A stretch of DNA of 64,000 bases. It comes from Pseudomonas taeanensis MS-3 (lineage in GTDB: Bacteria > Pseudomonadota > Gammaproteobacteria > Pseudomonadales > Pseudomonadaceae). Made by a program: the position numbers and the translations under genes. Each line of letters starts with the position of its first letter. Position 1 is the first letter of the stretch. Below are positions 1-8,678 of this stretch, piece by piece. The notes under the pieces are model-generated. The model did no database searches and had not been told where the DNA came from. It saw only the letters and a list, made by a program, of their open reading frames with translations. The stretch is from contig NZ_AWSQ01000003.1 of assembly GCF_000498575.2 (NCBI RefSeq), positions 1,969 through 65,968 of the forward strand. The letters run 5' to 3'.

Positions 1-55
1 CGGAGCGTGGGAACGAGCGGCACGCGGAGTCCAGCCGGCGTGCAACGAGCAACAC

Positions 56-97
56 ATCGGCTGACTGATCCAAGGTAGGTTGGAGCGGTCAGCCGAT
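56..97 (+). terminator. Long hairpin at window start, possible terminator of an upstream gene
   Basis: A perfect 10-bp inverted repeat (ATCGGCTGAC / GTCAGCCGAT) encloses an inner CCAA/TTGG stem, so the whole stretch folds into a nearly continuous hairpin. It is followed by GCCCCTTTCGATT rather than a clean T-run. No open frame with coding character reaches it from the window start, so the upstream gene must end before position 1. Confidence 0.4.
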
Positions 98-112
98 GCC
101 CCTTTCGATTTG

Positions 113-145
113 CCCGGCAGACGGTGTCACGGCCTGCCTGCCGGG
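113..145. repeat. Inverted repeat upstream of ttuD
   Basis: CCCGGCAG at 113-120 is mirrored by CTGCCGGG at 138-145 with a 17-base loop. It lies about 90 bases before the ttuD start, so it could be a leader structure or an operator. No protein is known to bind it. Confidence 0.3.
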
Positions 146-232
146 TGGGTCGATTCCAGTCCACAGCACTTGCCAAGATGAGTGCTGCGGACTGCAATCG
201 ACGTTGATCCTGCGATAACAAGAGAGCCCGCC

Positions 233-1507
233 ATGCCCATCGATCCGCACAGCCTGTTGCGCGACCTGTTCGCCACCGCCATCGACGCCGCCCACCCGCG
301 CCAGGTGCTGGCCGATTATCTGCCCAGCGAGCGCAGCGGCCGGGTCATCGTCATCGGCGCCGGCAAGGCCGCCGCGGCCATGGCCGAAGTGGTCGAGAAG
401 GAATGGCTGGGCGAGGTCTCCGGCCTGGTGGTGACCCGCTACGGGCACGGCGCCCATTGCCAGAAGATCGAGGTGGTGGAAGCCGCCCACCCGGTGCCGG
501 ACGACGCCGGCGAACGGGTGGCCCGCCGGGTGCTGGAACTGGTCAGCAACCTCACTGAGTCCGACCGGGTGATCTTCCTGCTGTCCGGTGGCGGCTCCTC
601 GCTGCTGGCCCTGCCGGCCGAGGGCATCAGCCTGGCCGACAAGCAGGCGATCAACAAGGCGCTGCTCAAGTCCGGCGCGACCATCGGCGAGATGAACTGC
701 GTGCGCAAGCACCTCTCGGCGGTCAAGGGCGGACGCCTGGCCAAGGCCTGCTGGCCGGCCAGCGTGTACACCTACGCGATCTCCGACGTGCCGGGCGATG
801 AAGCCACGGTGATCGCCTCCGGGCCGACCGTGGCCGACCCGACCACCTCGGTGCAGGCCCTGGCGATTCTCGCCCGCTACAGCATCGAGATCCCGGCCAA
901 TGTGCGCGCCTGGCTGCAGGACCCGCGTTCGGAGACGGTCAAACCAGGCGACCCCTGCCTGAGCCGCAGCCACTTCCAGCTGATCGCCACGCCGCAACAG
1001 GCGCTGGATGCCGCCGCTGCCAAGGCCGAGGCCGCCGGTCTACCGAGCCTGATTCTCGGCGACCTGGAGGGCGAATCGCGCGAGGTGGCCAAGGTGCATG
1101 CCGGCATCGCCAAGCAGGTGCTGCTGCACGGCCAGCCGCTCAAGGCGCCGTGCGTGATCCTCTCCGGCGGCGAAACCACGGTCACCGTGCGTGGCAACGG
1201 CCGCGGCGGGCGCAACGCCGAGTTTCTGCTCAGCTTGACCGACAGCCTCAAGGGCCTGCCCGGGGTCTATGCCCTGGCCGGTGACACCGACGGCATCGAC
1301 GGCTCGGAAGACAACGCCGGCGCCATCATGACCCCCGATAGCCATGCCCGCGCCGCGGCGCTGGGTCTGAGCAGCAGCGACGAGCTAGACAACAACAACG
1401 GCTACGGCTACTTCGCCGCCCTCGATCAACTGATCGTCACCGGGCCGACCCGTACCAACGTCAACGATTTCCGCGCCATTTTGATCCTAAAGGACCCTGC
1501 CCAATGA
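233..1507 (+). CDS. ttuD: Hydroxypyruvate reductase / glycerate 2-kinase (TtuD, MOFRL family)
   Basis: A 424-residue cytoplasmic protein of the DUF4147-MOFRL family, annotated in Pseudomonas as TtuD. The family acts at the glycerate/hydroxypyruvate step that feeds glyoxylate-derived carbon into glycolysis. Family marks are the SGGGSSLL loop near residue 124, the long N-terminal DUF4147 domain, and the C-terminal MOFRL domain with GGETTVTV, GRGGRNAEF and AGDTDGIDG. An in-frame GTG at 182 would add 17 residues, but ATG 233 is preferred because it is preceded by AAGAGAG and starts MPIDPHSLL as in relatives. The stop overlaps the pykF start (ATGA), so the two are translationally coupled. In P. 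putida this pair closes a gcl-hyi-glxR operon; those genes are not in the window. Kinase versus reductase activity cannot be told from sequence. Confidence 0.9.
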   Translation: MPIDPHSLLRDLFATAIDAAHPRQVLADYLPSERSGRVIVIGAGKAAAAMAEVVEKEWLGEVSGLVVTRYGHGAHCQKIEVVEAAHPVPDDAGERVARRVLELVSNLTESDRVIFLLSGGGSSLLALPAEGISLADKQAINKALLKSGATIGEMNCVRKHLSAVKGGRLAKACWPASVYTYAISDVPGDEATVIASGPTVADPTTSVQALAILARYSIEIPANVRAWLQDPRSETVKPGDPCLSRSHFQLIATPQQALDAAAAKAEAAGLPSLILGDLEGESREVAKVHAGIAKQVLLHGQPLKAPCVILSGGETTVTVRGNGRGGRNAEFLLSLTDSLKGLPGVYALAGDTDGIDGSEDNAGAIMTPDSHARAAALGLSSSDELDNNNGYGYFAALDQLIVTGPTRTNVNDFRAILILKDPAQ

Positions 1508-2919
1508 ACGCCGACAAGAAAGTAAAAATCCTCGCCACCCTCGGCCCGGCGATCAATGGCATCGACGACATCCGCCAGCTGGTCGAGTCCGGGGTCAACC
1601 TGTTCCGCCTCAACTTCAGCCACGGCGAACACGCCGACCATGCCCAGCGCTACCAGTGGGTGCGCGAAGTGGAGCAGCGCCTGAATACGCCGATCGGCAT
1701 CCTCATGGACCTGCAGGGACCGAAGCTGCGGGTCGGGCCCTTCGCCGACGGCAAGGTCAATCTGGAGCGCGGCCAGGCCTTCCGTCTGGACCTGGACAGC
1801 ACGCCCGGCAATGCTCAGCGAGTCAGCCTGCCGCACCCGGAAATCATCGAAGCGCTGCAGCCGGGGATGAACCTGCTGCTCGACGACGGCCGCCTGCGCC
1901 TGCAGGTAACCGCCAAGCACAGCGACGCCATCGACACCCAGGTGATCGCCGGCGGCGAGCTGTCCGACCGCAAGGGCGTCAACGTGCCGGAGGCGGTGCT
2001 GCAACTCAGCCCGCTGACCGAGAAAGACCGCCGCGACCTGACCTTCGGCCTGGAGCTGGGTGTGGATTGGGTGGCGCTGTCGTTCGTCCAGCGTCCCGAG
2101 GACATCCTCGAGGCGCGTGAACTGATCCAGGGCAAGGCCTTCATCATGGCCAAGATCGAGAAACCCTCGGCGGTGCAGCAGATCGAAGCCATCGCCCAAC
2201 TGTGCGACGCGATCATGGTCGCCCGTGGCGACCTGGGCGTGGAAGTGCCGGCGGAAAACGTGCCGCGCATCCAGAAGGACATCATCCGCACCTGCCGCCA
2301 GCTCGGTAAGCCTGTGGTGGTGGCCACGCAGATGCTCGAATCCATGCGCTTCTCCCCGGCGCCGACCCGCGCCGAAGTCACCGACGTGGCCAACGCCGTG
2401 GCCGAAGGCAGCGACGCGCTGATGCTGTCGGCCGAGACCGCTTCCGGCGACTACCCGCTGGAAGCGGTGCAGATGATGAGCAAGATCATCCGCCAGGTGG
2501 AAAGCGGCCCGGACTTCCAGGCCCAGCTCGACGTCAGCCGCCCCCAGGCCGAAGCCACCGCCTCGGATGCGATCAGCTGCGCGATCAGGCGCATCAGCTC
2601 GATCCTGCCGGTGGCCGCGCTGGTCAACTACACCGAGTCCGGCGCCAGCAGCCTGCGCGCCTCGCGCGAGCGGCCGAAGACGCCGATCCTCAGCCTGACC
2701 CCGAACCTGCACACCGCGCGACGCCTGACCGTCGCCTGGGGCATCTACTCGGTGGTCAACCCGCGCCTGCATGAAGTCGAGGAAGTCACCAGCACCGCCC
2801 TCGACATCGCCCAGGCCCAGGGCATGGCCCAGCCCGGCGACACCGTGGTGATCACCGCCGGCGTACCCTTCGGCCAACCGGGCAGCACCAACAGCCTGCG
2901 TATCGAAACCTTGCAGTGA
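1504..2919 (+). CDS. pykF: Pyruvate kinase
   Basis: A 471-residue pyruvate kinase converting phosphoenolpyruvate and ADP to pyruvate and ATP. The N-terminal KILATLGPA strand, NFSHGEHADH near residue 38, the catalytic MAKIEKPSAV segment, the metal-site MVARGDLGVEVP and the signature VATQMLESM are all present, followed by the C-terminal allosteric domain. Length is normal for the family. It overlaps ttuD by four bases, so it serves the glycerate pathway as well as glycolysis. A hairpin with T-run at 3075-3113 ends the unit. The symbol follows the usual Pseudomonas name for the copy next to ttuD; a second pyruvate kinase (pykA) is normally elsewhere. Confidence 0.95.
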   Translation: MNADKKVKILATLGPAINGIDDIRQLVESGVNLFRLNFSHGEHADHAQRYQWVREVEQRLNTPIGILMDLQGPKLRVGPFADGKVNLERGQAFRLDLDSTPGNAQRVSLPHPEIIEALQPGMNLLLDDGRLRLQVTAKHSDAIDTQVIAGGELSDRKGVNVPEAVLQLSPLTEKDRRDLTFGLELGVDWVALSFVQRPEDILEARELIQGKAFIMAKIEKPSAVQQIEAIAQLCDAIMVARGDLGVEVPAENVPRIQKDIIRTCRQLGKPVVVATQMLESMRFSPAPTRAEVTDVANAVAEGSDALMLSAETASGDYPLEAVQMMSKIIRQVESGPDFQAQLDVSRPQAEATASDAISCAIRRISSILPVAALVNYTESGASSLRASRERPKTPILSLTPNLHTARRLTVAWGIYSVVNPRLHEVEEVTSTALDIAQAQGMAQPGDTVVITAGVPFGQPGSTNSLRIETLQ

Positions 2920-3074
2920 AGCAATCGAGGGTGGGTTAGCGGCGCGCAACACGTTGCTCTAGCCGTCCATGACGGCAGAACACCGTGCACCGTATTGGGC
3001 ATGTGACCGTGGTCAGGTGTCATGCGCCTAACCATCTGCACGACATGAATCCCACGCTGGCATGGCCAGTTTAC

Positions 3075-3113
3075 AGGCGTCCGTTATTCACATAGCGGGC
3101 GCCTCTTTTTATT
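3075..3113 (+). terminator. Rho-independent terminator after pykF
   Basis: AGGCGTCCG pairs with CGGGCGCCT (one G-T pair) around a 12-base loop and is followed by CTTTTTATT. It ends only 14 bases before the urea transporter start, so that gene probably depends on read-through or on a promoter inside this short gap. Confidence 0.75.
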
Positions 3114-3127
3114 CAGGTTAATCGAGC

Positions 3128-4045
3128 ATGCAGCACCTGCCTCTGCCGCCTTCCTCCCGACGCGGGTTCATCGGCTTGCTGAGTGGCTTCAGCCAGATAT
3201 TGTTGCAAAGCCATCCTGGCTGCGGCCTGCTGGTGCTGCTGGCGATTGCCGCCGGGGCGCCGGCATTGCTCGGCGGGGCCCTGCTCGGCGGCTTGAGCAG
3301 CATGCTCACCGCACAACGACGAGGCTACCCGCAGGCCGATATAGACATCGGCCTGTACGGCTATAACGGCATCCTGCTCGGCATGCTGGTCAGCATAACT
3401 TTCGCCTGGTCGCCGACCCTGCCGTTGCTGATCATCGTCACTGGCGGCCTGTCCAGCCTGATCCTGGCGCCCTGGATGCAACGCTTGCGTGAGCGCCACT
3501 GGCTACCCGCGTTCACCTTTCCCTTTGTCGGCCTGAGCTGGCTGATGCTAGCGCTCGCAGCGCCCTTGCAGCTACAGGTGCAGCCCAGCCCCCTCCCCCT
3601 GCTAAGCGACCTCGACTGGCTGAATGTCGTGGCTGCGCCGCTACGCGGACTGGGGCAGGTCATTTTTCTCGATCAACCGCTGGCGGGCCTTTGCCTGCTG
3701 AGCGGCTTGCTGCTGGCCGACCGCCGCGCAGCGCTCTGGGCCCTGCTCGGTTCGGCTAGCGGATTGAGCCTGGCGCTCTACTTGGGCTGGCCACAGCACG
3801 GCGCCCTGGCTGGTTTGTACGGTTATAACGCCGCACTGGCCGGCATTGCCTTGAGCCAAGTGCATCGTCGGCCCTGGGCACCACTGCTGGGCATTCTCCT
3901 CGCCCTGCTCGTGCAGCCAGGCTTCACGGTCCTTGGCCTGCCGGCGCTAACCATGCCGTTCATCCTGGCCTGCTGGCTCATCAACGCCGGCCAACTCCTG
4001 CTTCGCTCCACTGGCACTATGGGCGGGCGCACCAGCGAGGACTGA
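3128..4045 (+). CDS. Urea transporter (UT family)
   Basis: A 305-residue inner-membrane protein of the SLC14/UT family, which conducts urea passively. The two homologous halves each carry the family signature, GLYGYNGILLGM near residue 77 and GLYGYNAALAGIAL near residue 229, separated by long hydrophobic helices. Length is typical of bacterial UTs. ATG 3128 is used although its ribosome site is poor, because the next in-frame methionines lie well inside the domain. No urease or nickel genes are in the window. P. putida has the same neighbour after pykF, as I recall, so the position is conserved rather than random. Confidence 0.88.
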   Translation: MQHLPLPPSSRRGFIGLLSGFSQILLQSHPGCGLLVLLAIAAGAPALLGGALLGGLSSMLTAQRRGYPQADIDIGLYGYNGILLGMLVSITFAWSPTLPLLIIVTGGLSSLILAPWMQRLRERHWLPAFTFPFVGLSWLMLALAAPLQLQVQPSPLPLLSDLDWLNVVAAPLRGLGQVIFLDQPLAGLCLLSGLLLADRRAALWALLGSASGLSLALYLGWPQHGALAGLYGYNAALAGIALSQVHRRPWAPLLGILLALLVQPGFTVLGLPALTMPFILACWLINAGQLLLRSTGTMGGRTSED

Positions 4046-4125
4046 GCTTGAGCACTTGCACCGCGTAGGTAAAACTCCCTAGGCTGCTCGCCAATGCGCA
4101 GAAAGGAAGTTCTCAGGACCCGCTC

Positions 4126-4965
4126 ATGGATAATTCACCCGATTGGCGCCAGCGCCTGTACATCATCATCTTCTTTACCGACACCCCGGCCGGGCAACGT
4201 TTCGACCGCTACCTGCTGCTGGCCATTCTGGCCAGTCTGGTAGTGGTGATGCTCGACAGTGTCAACGATGTGCACAGCCAATACGACCAGTGGTTCACCA
4301 GCCTCGAGTGGGGCTTCACCGCCCTGTTCGCCGCCGAGTACGTGGTGCGCCTGTATTGCTCACCCAAACCACTGCGCTATGCCTTCAGTTTCTATGGCTT
4401 GATCGACTTGCTGGCCATCCTGCCTGCCCTGCTCACCCTGCTCTACCCGGACGCGCAGTACCTGTTGATCATTCGGGTGATCCGCATGCTGCGGGTGTTC
4501 CGCGTACTCAAGCTCAGCCCCTATTTGCGCCAAGCCAACTTCCTGCTCACAGCTCTGCGCGGTAGCAAACAGAAGATCACCGTGTTCTTCGCCTGTATCG
4601 CAACCCTGGTGACGGTGTTCGGTACCTTGATGTACGTCATAGAAGGGCCGGCGCACGGCTTCACCAGCATTCCCAAGGGTATTTATTGGGCGGTGGTGAC
4701 CCTGACCACCGTCGGCTTCGGCGACATCGTGCCCCAAACCCCGCTAGGTCAGGCACTGTCGACACTGGTGATGATCACCGGTTACTCGATCATCGCCGTG
4801 CCGACCGGCATTTTCACCGCAGAGCTGGCCACGGCCATGCGCAGTGGCGAGGAACACCTCAAACACGCCTGCCCGGTTTGCACGAAGAACACGCACGAGC
4901 GGCATGCAGCCTTCTGCAATCGCTGCGGCAATCCGCTATTTGCGCGTGAGAACGAGCAGGGCTGA
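4126..4965 (+). CDS. Voltage-gated K+ channel-type ion transporter with C-terminal zinc ribbon
   Basis: A 279-residue six-helix ion channel of the inner membrane. It has an S4-like arginine ladder (IRVIRMLRVFRVLKL, about residues 107-121) and the K+ selectivity filter TTVGFGD near residue 190 between S5 and S6, so it is Kv-like rather than a two-helix channel. After S6 the cytosolic tail carries CPVC and CNRCG pairs (residues 246-268), a probable zinc ribbon. The start is preceded by CAGGAC. A bidirectional hairpin separates it from argR on the other strand. Selectivity and gating are inferred from motifs only. Confidence 0.87.
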   Translation: MDNSPDWRQRLYIIIFFTDTPAGQRFDRYLLLAILASLVVVMLDSVNDVHSQYDQWFTSLEWGFTALFAAEYVVRLYCSPKPLRYAFSFYGLIDLLAILPALLTLLYPDAQYLLIIRVIRMLRVFRVLKLSPYLRQANFLLTALRGSKQKITVFFACIATLVTVFGTLMYVIEGPAHGFTSIPKGIYWAVVTLTTVGFGDIVPQTPLGQALSTLVMITGYSIIAVPTGIFTAELATAMRSGEEHLKHACPVCTKNTHERHAAFCNRCGNPLFARENEQG

Positions 4966-4984
4966 GGCTGTATCGCTGGGCCAT

Positions 4985-5010
4985 AAAAACCGCAGATATT
5001 TGCGGTTTTT
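4985..5010. terminator. Bidirectional terminator between the ion channel gene and argR
   Basis: AAAAACCGCA pairs with TGCGGTTTTT. The run of A on one side and T on the other makes it work on both strands, as expected between two convergent genes. Confidence 0.85.
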
Positions 5011-5011
5011 C

Positions 5012-5992
5012 TTAGCTGCGCTCAATCGGGGTAGACGTCAGCTCGAATGGGCTGTTGCTACGCCGCAGATTGCGGTCTTCGCGTGGAGTCGCACCGAAGA
5101 AGTTGCGGTAGGCGCTGGAAAAATGCGGGCCGGAGGAGAAGCCACAGGATAGACCGATCTGGATGATCGACTTGCTGGTCTGCATCAGCAACTGACGCGC
5201 CTTGTTCAGGCGCAGCTCCAGGTAGTACTGGCTGGGCACACGATTAAGGTACTGCTTGAAGATGCGCTCCAACTGACGTCGCGACACACAGACATGCTGG
5301 GCGATTTCGTCGGTAGTCAGCGGCTCCTCGATATTGGCTTCCATCAGCAATACCGCCTGAGTCAGCTTCGGATGGCTGGAACCCAGACGATTCTGCAGTG
5401 GAATACGCTGCCGCTCACCACCTTCGCGAATGCGCTCGACCACCAGCTCTTCGGATACCGCACCGGCCAGTTCGGCGCCGTGATCGCGCGCCAGCAGGGC
5501 CAGCAGCAGATCCAATACCGATAAGCCGCCGCACGCCGTCAGGCGGTCGCGATCCCAGTCGAACAAGTGACTGGTGGCGATGACCTTGGGAAACCGCTCA
5601 GTGAAATCGTCCTGCCAGCGCCAATGCACAGCAGCACGGTAACCATCGAGTAAGCCCAGCTGGGCCAAGGGATAAACCCCGGCGGATATGCCGCCAATCA
5701 CACAGCCGGCGCGCACCAGTTGTTTGAGCGCGCCAGACAAGGCCGACGGCATCGGTGCTGGCGGCTCGTCGGCCAGCAGAAACAGCTTCTGACAGCCCTC
5801 CAGCTTGCCCACCCAGGACTCACCCGGAAGACGCCAGGCGCCTTCAACCGGCGCGTCGGCCTGCAGGAACAACAGTTCGTAGATAACTTCAGGATGGACT
5901 CGCTGGGCAACGCGCAGCGCTTCCTCAGCCAATGCCAACGTCATGGGTTTGGTGTTGGACCACAGCAAGAAGCCGATTCGATTGGCAGTCAT
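5012..5992 (-). CDS. argR: Arginine-responsive AraC/XylS-type regulator ArgR
   Basis: A 326-residue DNA-binding regulator. In P. aeruginosa ArgR is the last gene of aotJQMOP-argR; it activates arginine uptake and catabolism and represses biosynthesis. Here the N-terminal DJ-1/GATase-like domain (start to about residue 190, including GGISAGVYPL) is followed by two AraC helix-turn-helix motifs: ITDEIAQHV-type helix with VSRRQLERIFK, then IIQIGLSCGFSSGPHFSSAYR near the C-terminus. It lies 65 bases after aotP on the same strand, in the same position as the P. aeruginosa gene. Its own ribosome site is weak. ArgR normally also controls lysine decarboxylase ldcA, which is in this window at 27.7 kb. 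Confidence 0.93.
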   Translation of the reverse strand: MTANRIGFLLWSNTKPMTLALAEEALRVAQRVHPEVIYELLFLQADAPVEGAWRLPGESWVGKLEGCQKLFLLADEPPAPMPSALSGALKQLVRAGCVIGGISAGVYPLAQLGLLDGYRAAVHWRWQDDFTERFPKVIATSHLFDWDRDRLTACGGLSVLDLLLALLARDHGAELAGAVSEELVVERIREGGERQRIPLQNRLGSSHPKLTQAVLLMEANIEEPLTTDEIAQHVCVSRRQLERIFKQYLNRVPSQYYLELRLNKARQLLMQTSKSIIQIGLSCGFSSGPHFSSAYRNFFGATPREDRNLRRSNSPFELTSTPIERS

Positions 5993-6057
5993 GTCAGGCA
6001 GTTTAGGCTCTGTTGGCTTTTAGGGGCATAGCGCGGCGCACAGACACTCGCTGCCAC

Positions 6058-6822
6058 TTACTTCAGGCTACCAGACAAGAACTGCTGAAGTCGCTCAGAC
6101 TGTGGATTGACCAATACTTCTTTCGGGCAACCTCGCTCCTCCACAACTCCCTTGTGGAGGAACACCAACTGGTTGGAGACCTCGCGGGCGAAGCCCATTT
6201 CATGGGTCACGACCACCATGGTTCGGCCTTCCTGGGCCAGGTCCTGCATGACCTTGAGCACTTCGCCGACCAACTCCGGGTCGAGCGCCGAGGTCGGCTC
6301 ATCGAACAGCATCACTTCGGGCTCCATTGCCAGGGCACGGGCAATCGCCACACGCTGCTGTTCGCCGCCACTCATGTGCGCCGGATAGGCATCCTTGCGG
6401 TGCGCCACACCGACCTTGTTCAGGTAGTGCTCGGCCTTTTCCAAGGCTTCTTTCTTCGACATGCCAAGCACATGCACTGGCGCTTCCATGACGTTTTCCA
6501 GGGCACTCATGTGCGACCACAGGTTGAAGTGCTGAAACACCATGGCCAGGCGCGAGCGCATGCGCTGCAACTGCTTGGGGTCGGCGGCCTTGAGCGCGCC
6601 TTCCTTGTTGGCCACCAGTTTCAGCTCTTCGTCGTTGAGCAGAATCTTGCCGCCGTGGGGCTGTTCCAGCAGGTTGATGCAGCGCAGAAAGGTACTCTTG
6701 CCTGAACCACTGGAACCAATGATGCTGATCACGTCACCGGCTTTCGCGGCCAGAGACACGCCCTTCAGCACTTCGTGGCTGCCGTAACGCTTGTGCAGAT
6801 CCTGAACTTCAAGTTTGTACAT
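6058..6822 (-). CDS. aotP: Arginine/ornithine ABC transporter ATP-binding subunit AotP
   Basis: A 254-residue HisP-type ATPase that powers basic amino acid import at the cytoplasmic face of the AotQM permease. Walker [10 protein letters not shown] (about residue 39), signature [15 protein letters not shown], Walker [13 protein letters not shown] and the H-loop VVTHEM are intact. The start at 6822 (MYKLEVQ) is chosen over the in-frame GTG three codons upstream because GAGAG lies eight bases before it and the length then equals that of P. aeruginosa AotP. It follows aotO by 18 bases. Confidence 0.93.
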   Translation of the reverse strand: MYKLEVQDLHKRYGSHEVLKGVSLAAKAGDVISIIGSSGSGKSTFLRCINLLEQPHGGKILLNDEELKLVANKEGALKAADPKQLQRMRSRLAMVFQHFNLWSHMSALENVMEAPVHVLGMSKKEALEKAEHYLNKVGVAHRKDAYPAHMSGGEQQRVAIARALAMEPEVMLFDEPTSALDPELVGEVLKVMQDLAQEGRTMVVVTHEMGFAREVSNQLVFLHKGVVEERGCPKEVLVNPQSERLQQFLSGSLK

Positions 6823-6840
6823 GGTTTCCACTCTCTTGAA

Positions 6841-7953
6841 TCAGTCGCTGAGCAAGCGACCCTGGCGAATAGGGGTACGACCGGCCACCTTGGCTAGCCA
6901 TAAACCGGGCTGGGCAAAGCGCATCCGTTCACGAACATAGAGCACACCGTCAGTCGAAGCGCAGACGGTACTGTGGCGATCATCCAGCGGGTCGATCACC
7001 TCGAATAGCGGATCACCCACTTTGACCTGGGCACCCACCGGCAGGAGGAAGCTGACCACCCCGGCATGGGGTGCATAGACATACTCGGCACCCTCGAACG
7101 GTGTGGCCTCGCAGCACTCGGCTGGCGCTGTCGGCCAGTCACCGGCAATGAGCCCCTGCTCGGCGAGAAACGCCAGAATGCTTTCGGCACTGGCTTCGGC
7201 TTGCGGCTTGTCGGTATCGGCCATGCCGCCCAACTCGACGGTAGTGGCCAGGCACGCAAGCGGAATAACTGCCTCGGGGAAGCGCCGCGCCAGGCGCAAC
7301 CAGGGCGATGAGCAGGCTTCATCGAAGGAGTTGCCGCCAGCATCTTCGGCTAATAGCACCGCACCAGCTTTAAGCCGTGCTGCTAACGAGCGCCACTGTG
7401 ACCAGTGCTGCGGGAGTGCGTACAGATGCACCACCGCCTCGAAGTCGCAGTGCAGATCGAGCACCACATCGGCATCGCAGGCATGTTTGAGCAATAAGCG
7501 CTGCAACCCTTGCAACTCGGAAGCAGCCGGCAGCAGAGCGTCCAGTGCTTCGAGCATGGCCGCTCGAATCAGCCGCACATTGCTCTCGCCATCGTCGCCA
7601 AGACAGCCATCCAGCGCAGGCGCGATAGCCTCGGCCAGTTCGAAGAAATCGCGGTTGAAGTTCTTCCCGCTGGCCATTTCGAAGCGACCCTGCTGAGTAG
7701 CCTGGAAGATCTGCACCAGACCAATCGGATTGGCCACCGGCACCAGTTCGACCACCCCGTTCAGGCGACCCTGGCTCTCCAGCTCGCGCAAACGCCGTTT
7801 GAGTTCGACGGCGACCCGCATCCCCGGCAATTCATCGGCATGCAAGGAGGACTGGATATAGGCCTTGCGCAGTCCGCTGCCGAAACGAAACACGCTCAAA
7901 CGGCGCTCAGTACCAGGGCAGCCCCAAGGCAGGATGTGCTCGATCCGCTGCAT
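6841..7953 (-). CDS. aotO: AotO, succinylglutamate desuccinylase/aspartoacylase-family protein
   Basis: A 370-residue M14-type zinc hydrolase-like protein. The zinc motif HADELPG (residues 37-43) and the later DLHCDFE segment supply likely metal ligands. In P. aeruginosa aotO sits in the same place within the transporter operon but was reported as not needed for arginine uptake, so its substrate is unknown. The start has a good GAGGAG site. A plausible role is deacylation of an imported acyl-amino acid, which is inference only. Confidence 0.87.
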   Translation of the reverse strand: MQRIEHILPWGCPGTERRLSVFRFGSGLRKAYIQSSLHADELPGMRVAVELKRRLRELESQGRLNGVVELVPVANPIGLVQIFQATQQGRFEMASGKNFNRDFFELAEAIAPALDGCLGDDGESNVRLIRAAMLEALDALLPAASELQGLQRLLLKHACDADVVLDLHCDFEAVVHLYALPQHWSQWRSLAARLKAGAVLLAEDAGGNSFDEACSSPWLRLARRFPEAVIPLACLATTVELGGMADTDKPQAEASAESILAFLAEQGLIAGDWPTAPAECCEATPFEGAEYVYAPHAGVVSFLLPVGAQVKVGDPLFEVIDPLDDRHSTVCASTDGVLYVRERMRFAQPGLWLAKVAGRTPIRQGRLLSD

Positions 7954-7963
7954 CGTGCCCTCC

Positions 7964-8662
7964 TCAGGCCTTGCGTGGTGCCAGGTAGACCAGCCAGCGG
8001 CGTTCTGCCCGCTTGAACAGGCGCACCAGGATGAAGGTCAGGCACAGGTAGAACACACCGGCAGTAATGAACGCCTCGAACGGGAGGTAGTGTTGCGAAC
8101 TGACTGTGCGCGCGGCACCGGTGATGTCAATCAAGGTGACGATCGACGCCAGACTGGTGGTGTGCAGCATCATGATCACTTCGTTGCTGTACTGCGGCAG
8201 CGCCCGGCGCAAGGCAGACGGCAGGAGGATGCGTCGATACAGCTTGAAGCGCGACATGCCCACCGCCTTGGCCGCCTCGATCTCGCCGGGCGGCGTGGAT
8301 TTCAGACTGCCGGCAAGAATTTCTGCGCTGTAGGCACTGGTGTTGATGCCAAAGGCCAAACAGGCACAGAAAGTCGCATTGGACAAGTACGGCCACAGCA
8401 CGCTGTCGCGCACTGCCTCGAACTGGGCCAGACCGTAATAGATCAGGAACAACTGCACGAGCATCGGCGTGCCGCGAACCACATAGGTGTAGAGCCAGGC
8501 CGGGAAGTTGACCAGCGGCGATTTGGACACCCGCATCAGCGCCAACGGAATCGCCATCGCCAGGCCAGCAGCCAGGGAAATAAGGAGAAGCTGCAAGGTC
8601 ACCAGTACACCGCCGAAGTACAGCGGCAGGCTTTCCCAGATCACGTTGAAGTCGAAGATCAT
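7964..8662 (-). CDS. aotM: Arginine/ornithine ABC transporter permease AotM
   Basis: A 232-residue inner-membrane permease of the HisM type with about five helices. It carries the EAA-type coupling loop (EIEAAKAVGMSRFKLYRRI), where AotP docks. The start MIFDFNVIW is preceded by GGGAGCG; the longer open frame would add 29 unrelated residues. It is 16 bases after aotQ and 10 before aotO. With AotQ it forms the membrane heterodimer. Confidence 0.93.
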   Translation of the reverse strand: MIFDFNVIWESLPLYFGGVLVTLQLLLISLAAGLAMAIPLALMRVSKSPLVNFPAWLYTYVVRGTPMLVQLFLIYYGLAQFEAVRDSVLWPYLSNATFCACLAFGINTSAYSAEILAGSLKSTPPGEIEAAKAVGMSRFKLYRRILLPSALRRALPQYSNEVIMMLHTTSLASIVTLIDITGAARTVSSQHYLPFEAFITAGVFYLCLTFILVRLFKRAERRWLVYLAPRKA

Positions 8663-8678
8663 GCGTTCGCTCCCATGT

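Noticed and set aside
1..180. Possible 3' end of an upstream gene such as glxR
   Set aside because: All three plus frames hit stops early and show no family sequence; the stretch looks intergenic with hairpins.
1426..2952. Long minus-strand open frame (508 codons) opposite pykF
   Set aside because: It is the antisense shadow of pykF, made open by GC-rich codon bias; it reads as low-complexity H/R/G/A-rich sequence.
2931..3036. GGGTGGGTTAGCGGCGC and GCGCCTAACC as ends of a mobile or repeat element
   Set aside because: The match between the ends is too imperfect and no second copy was seen in the window.
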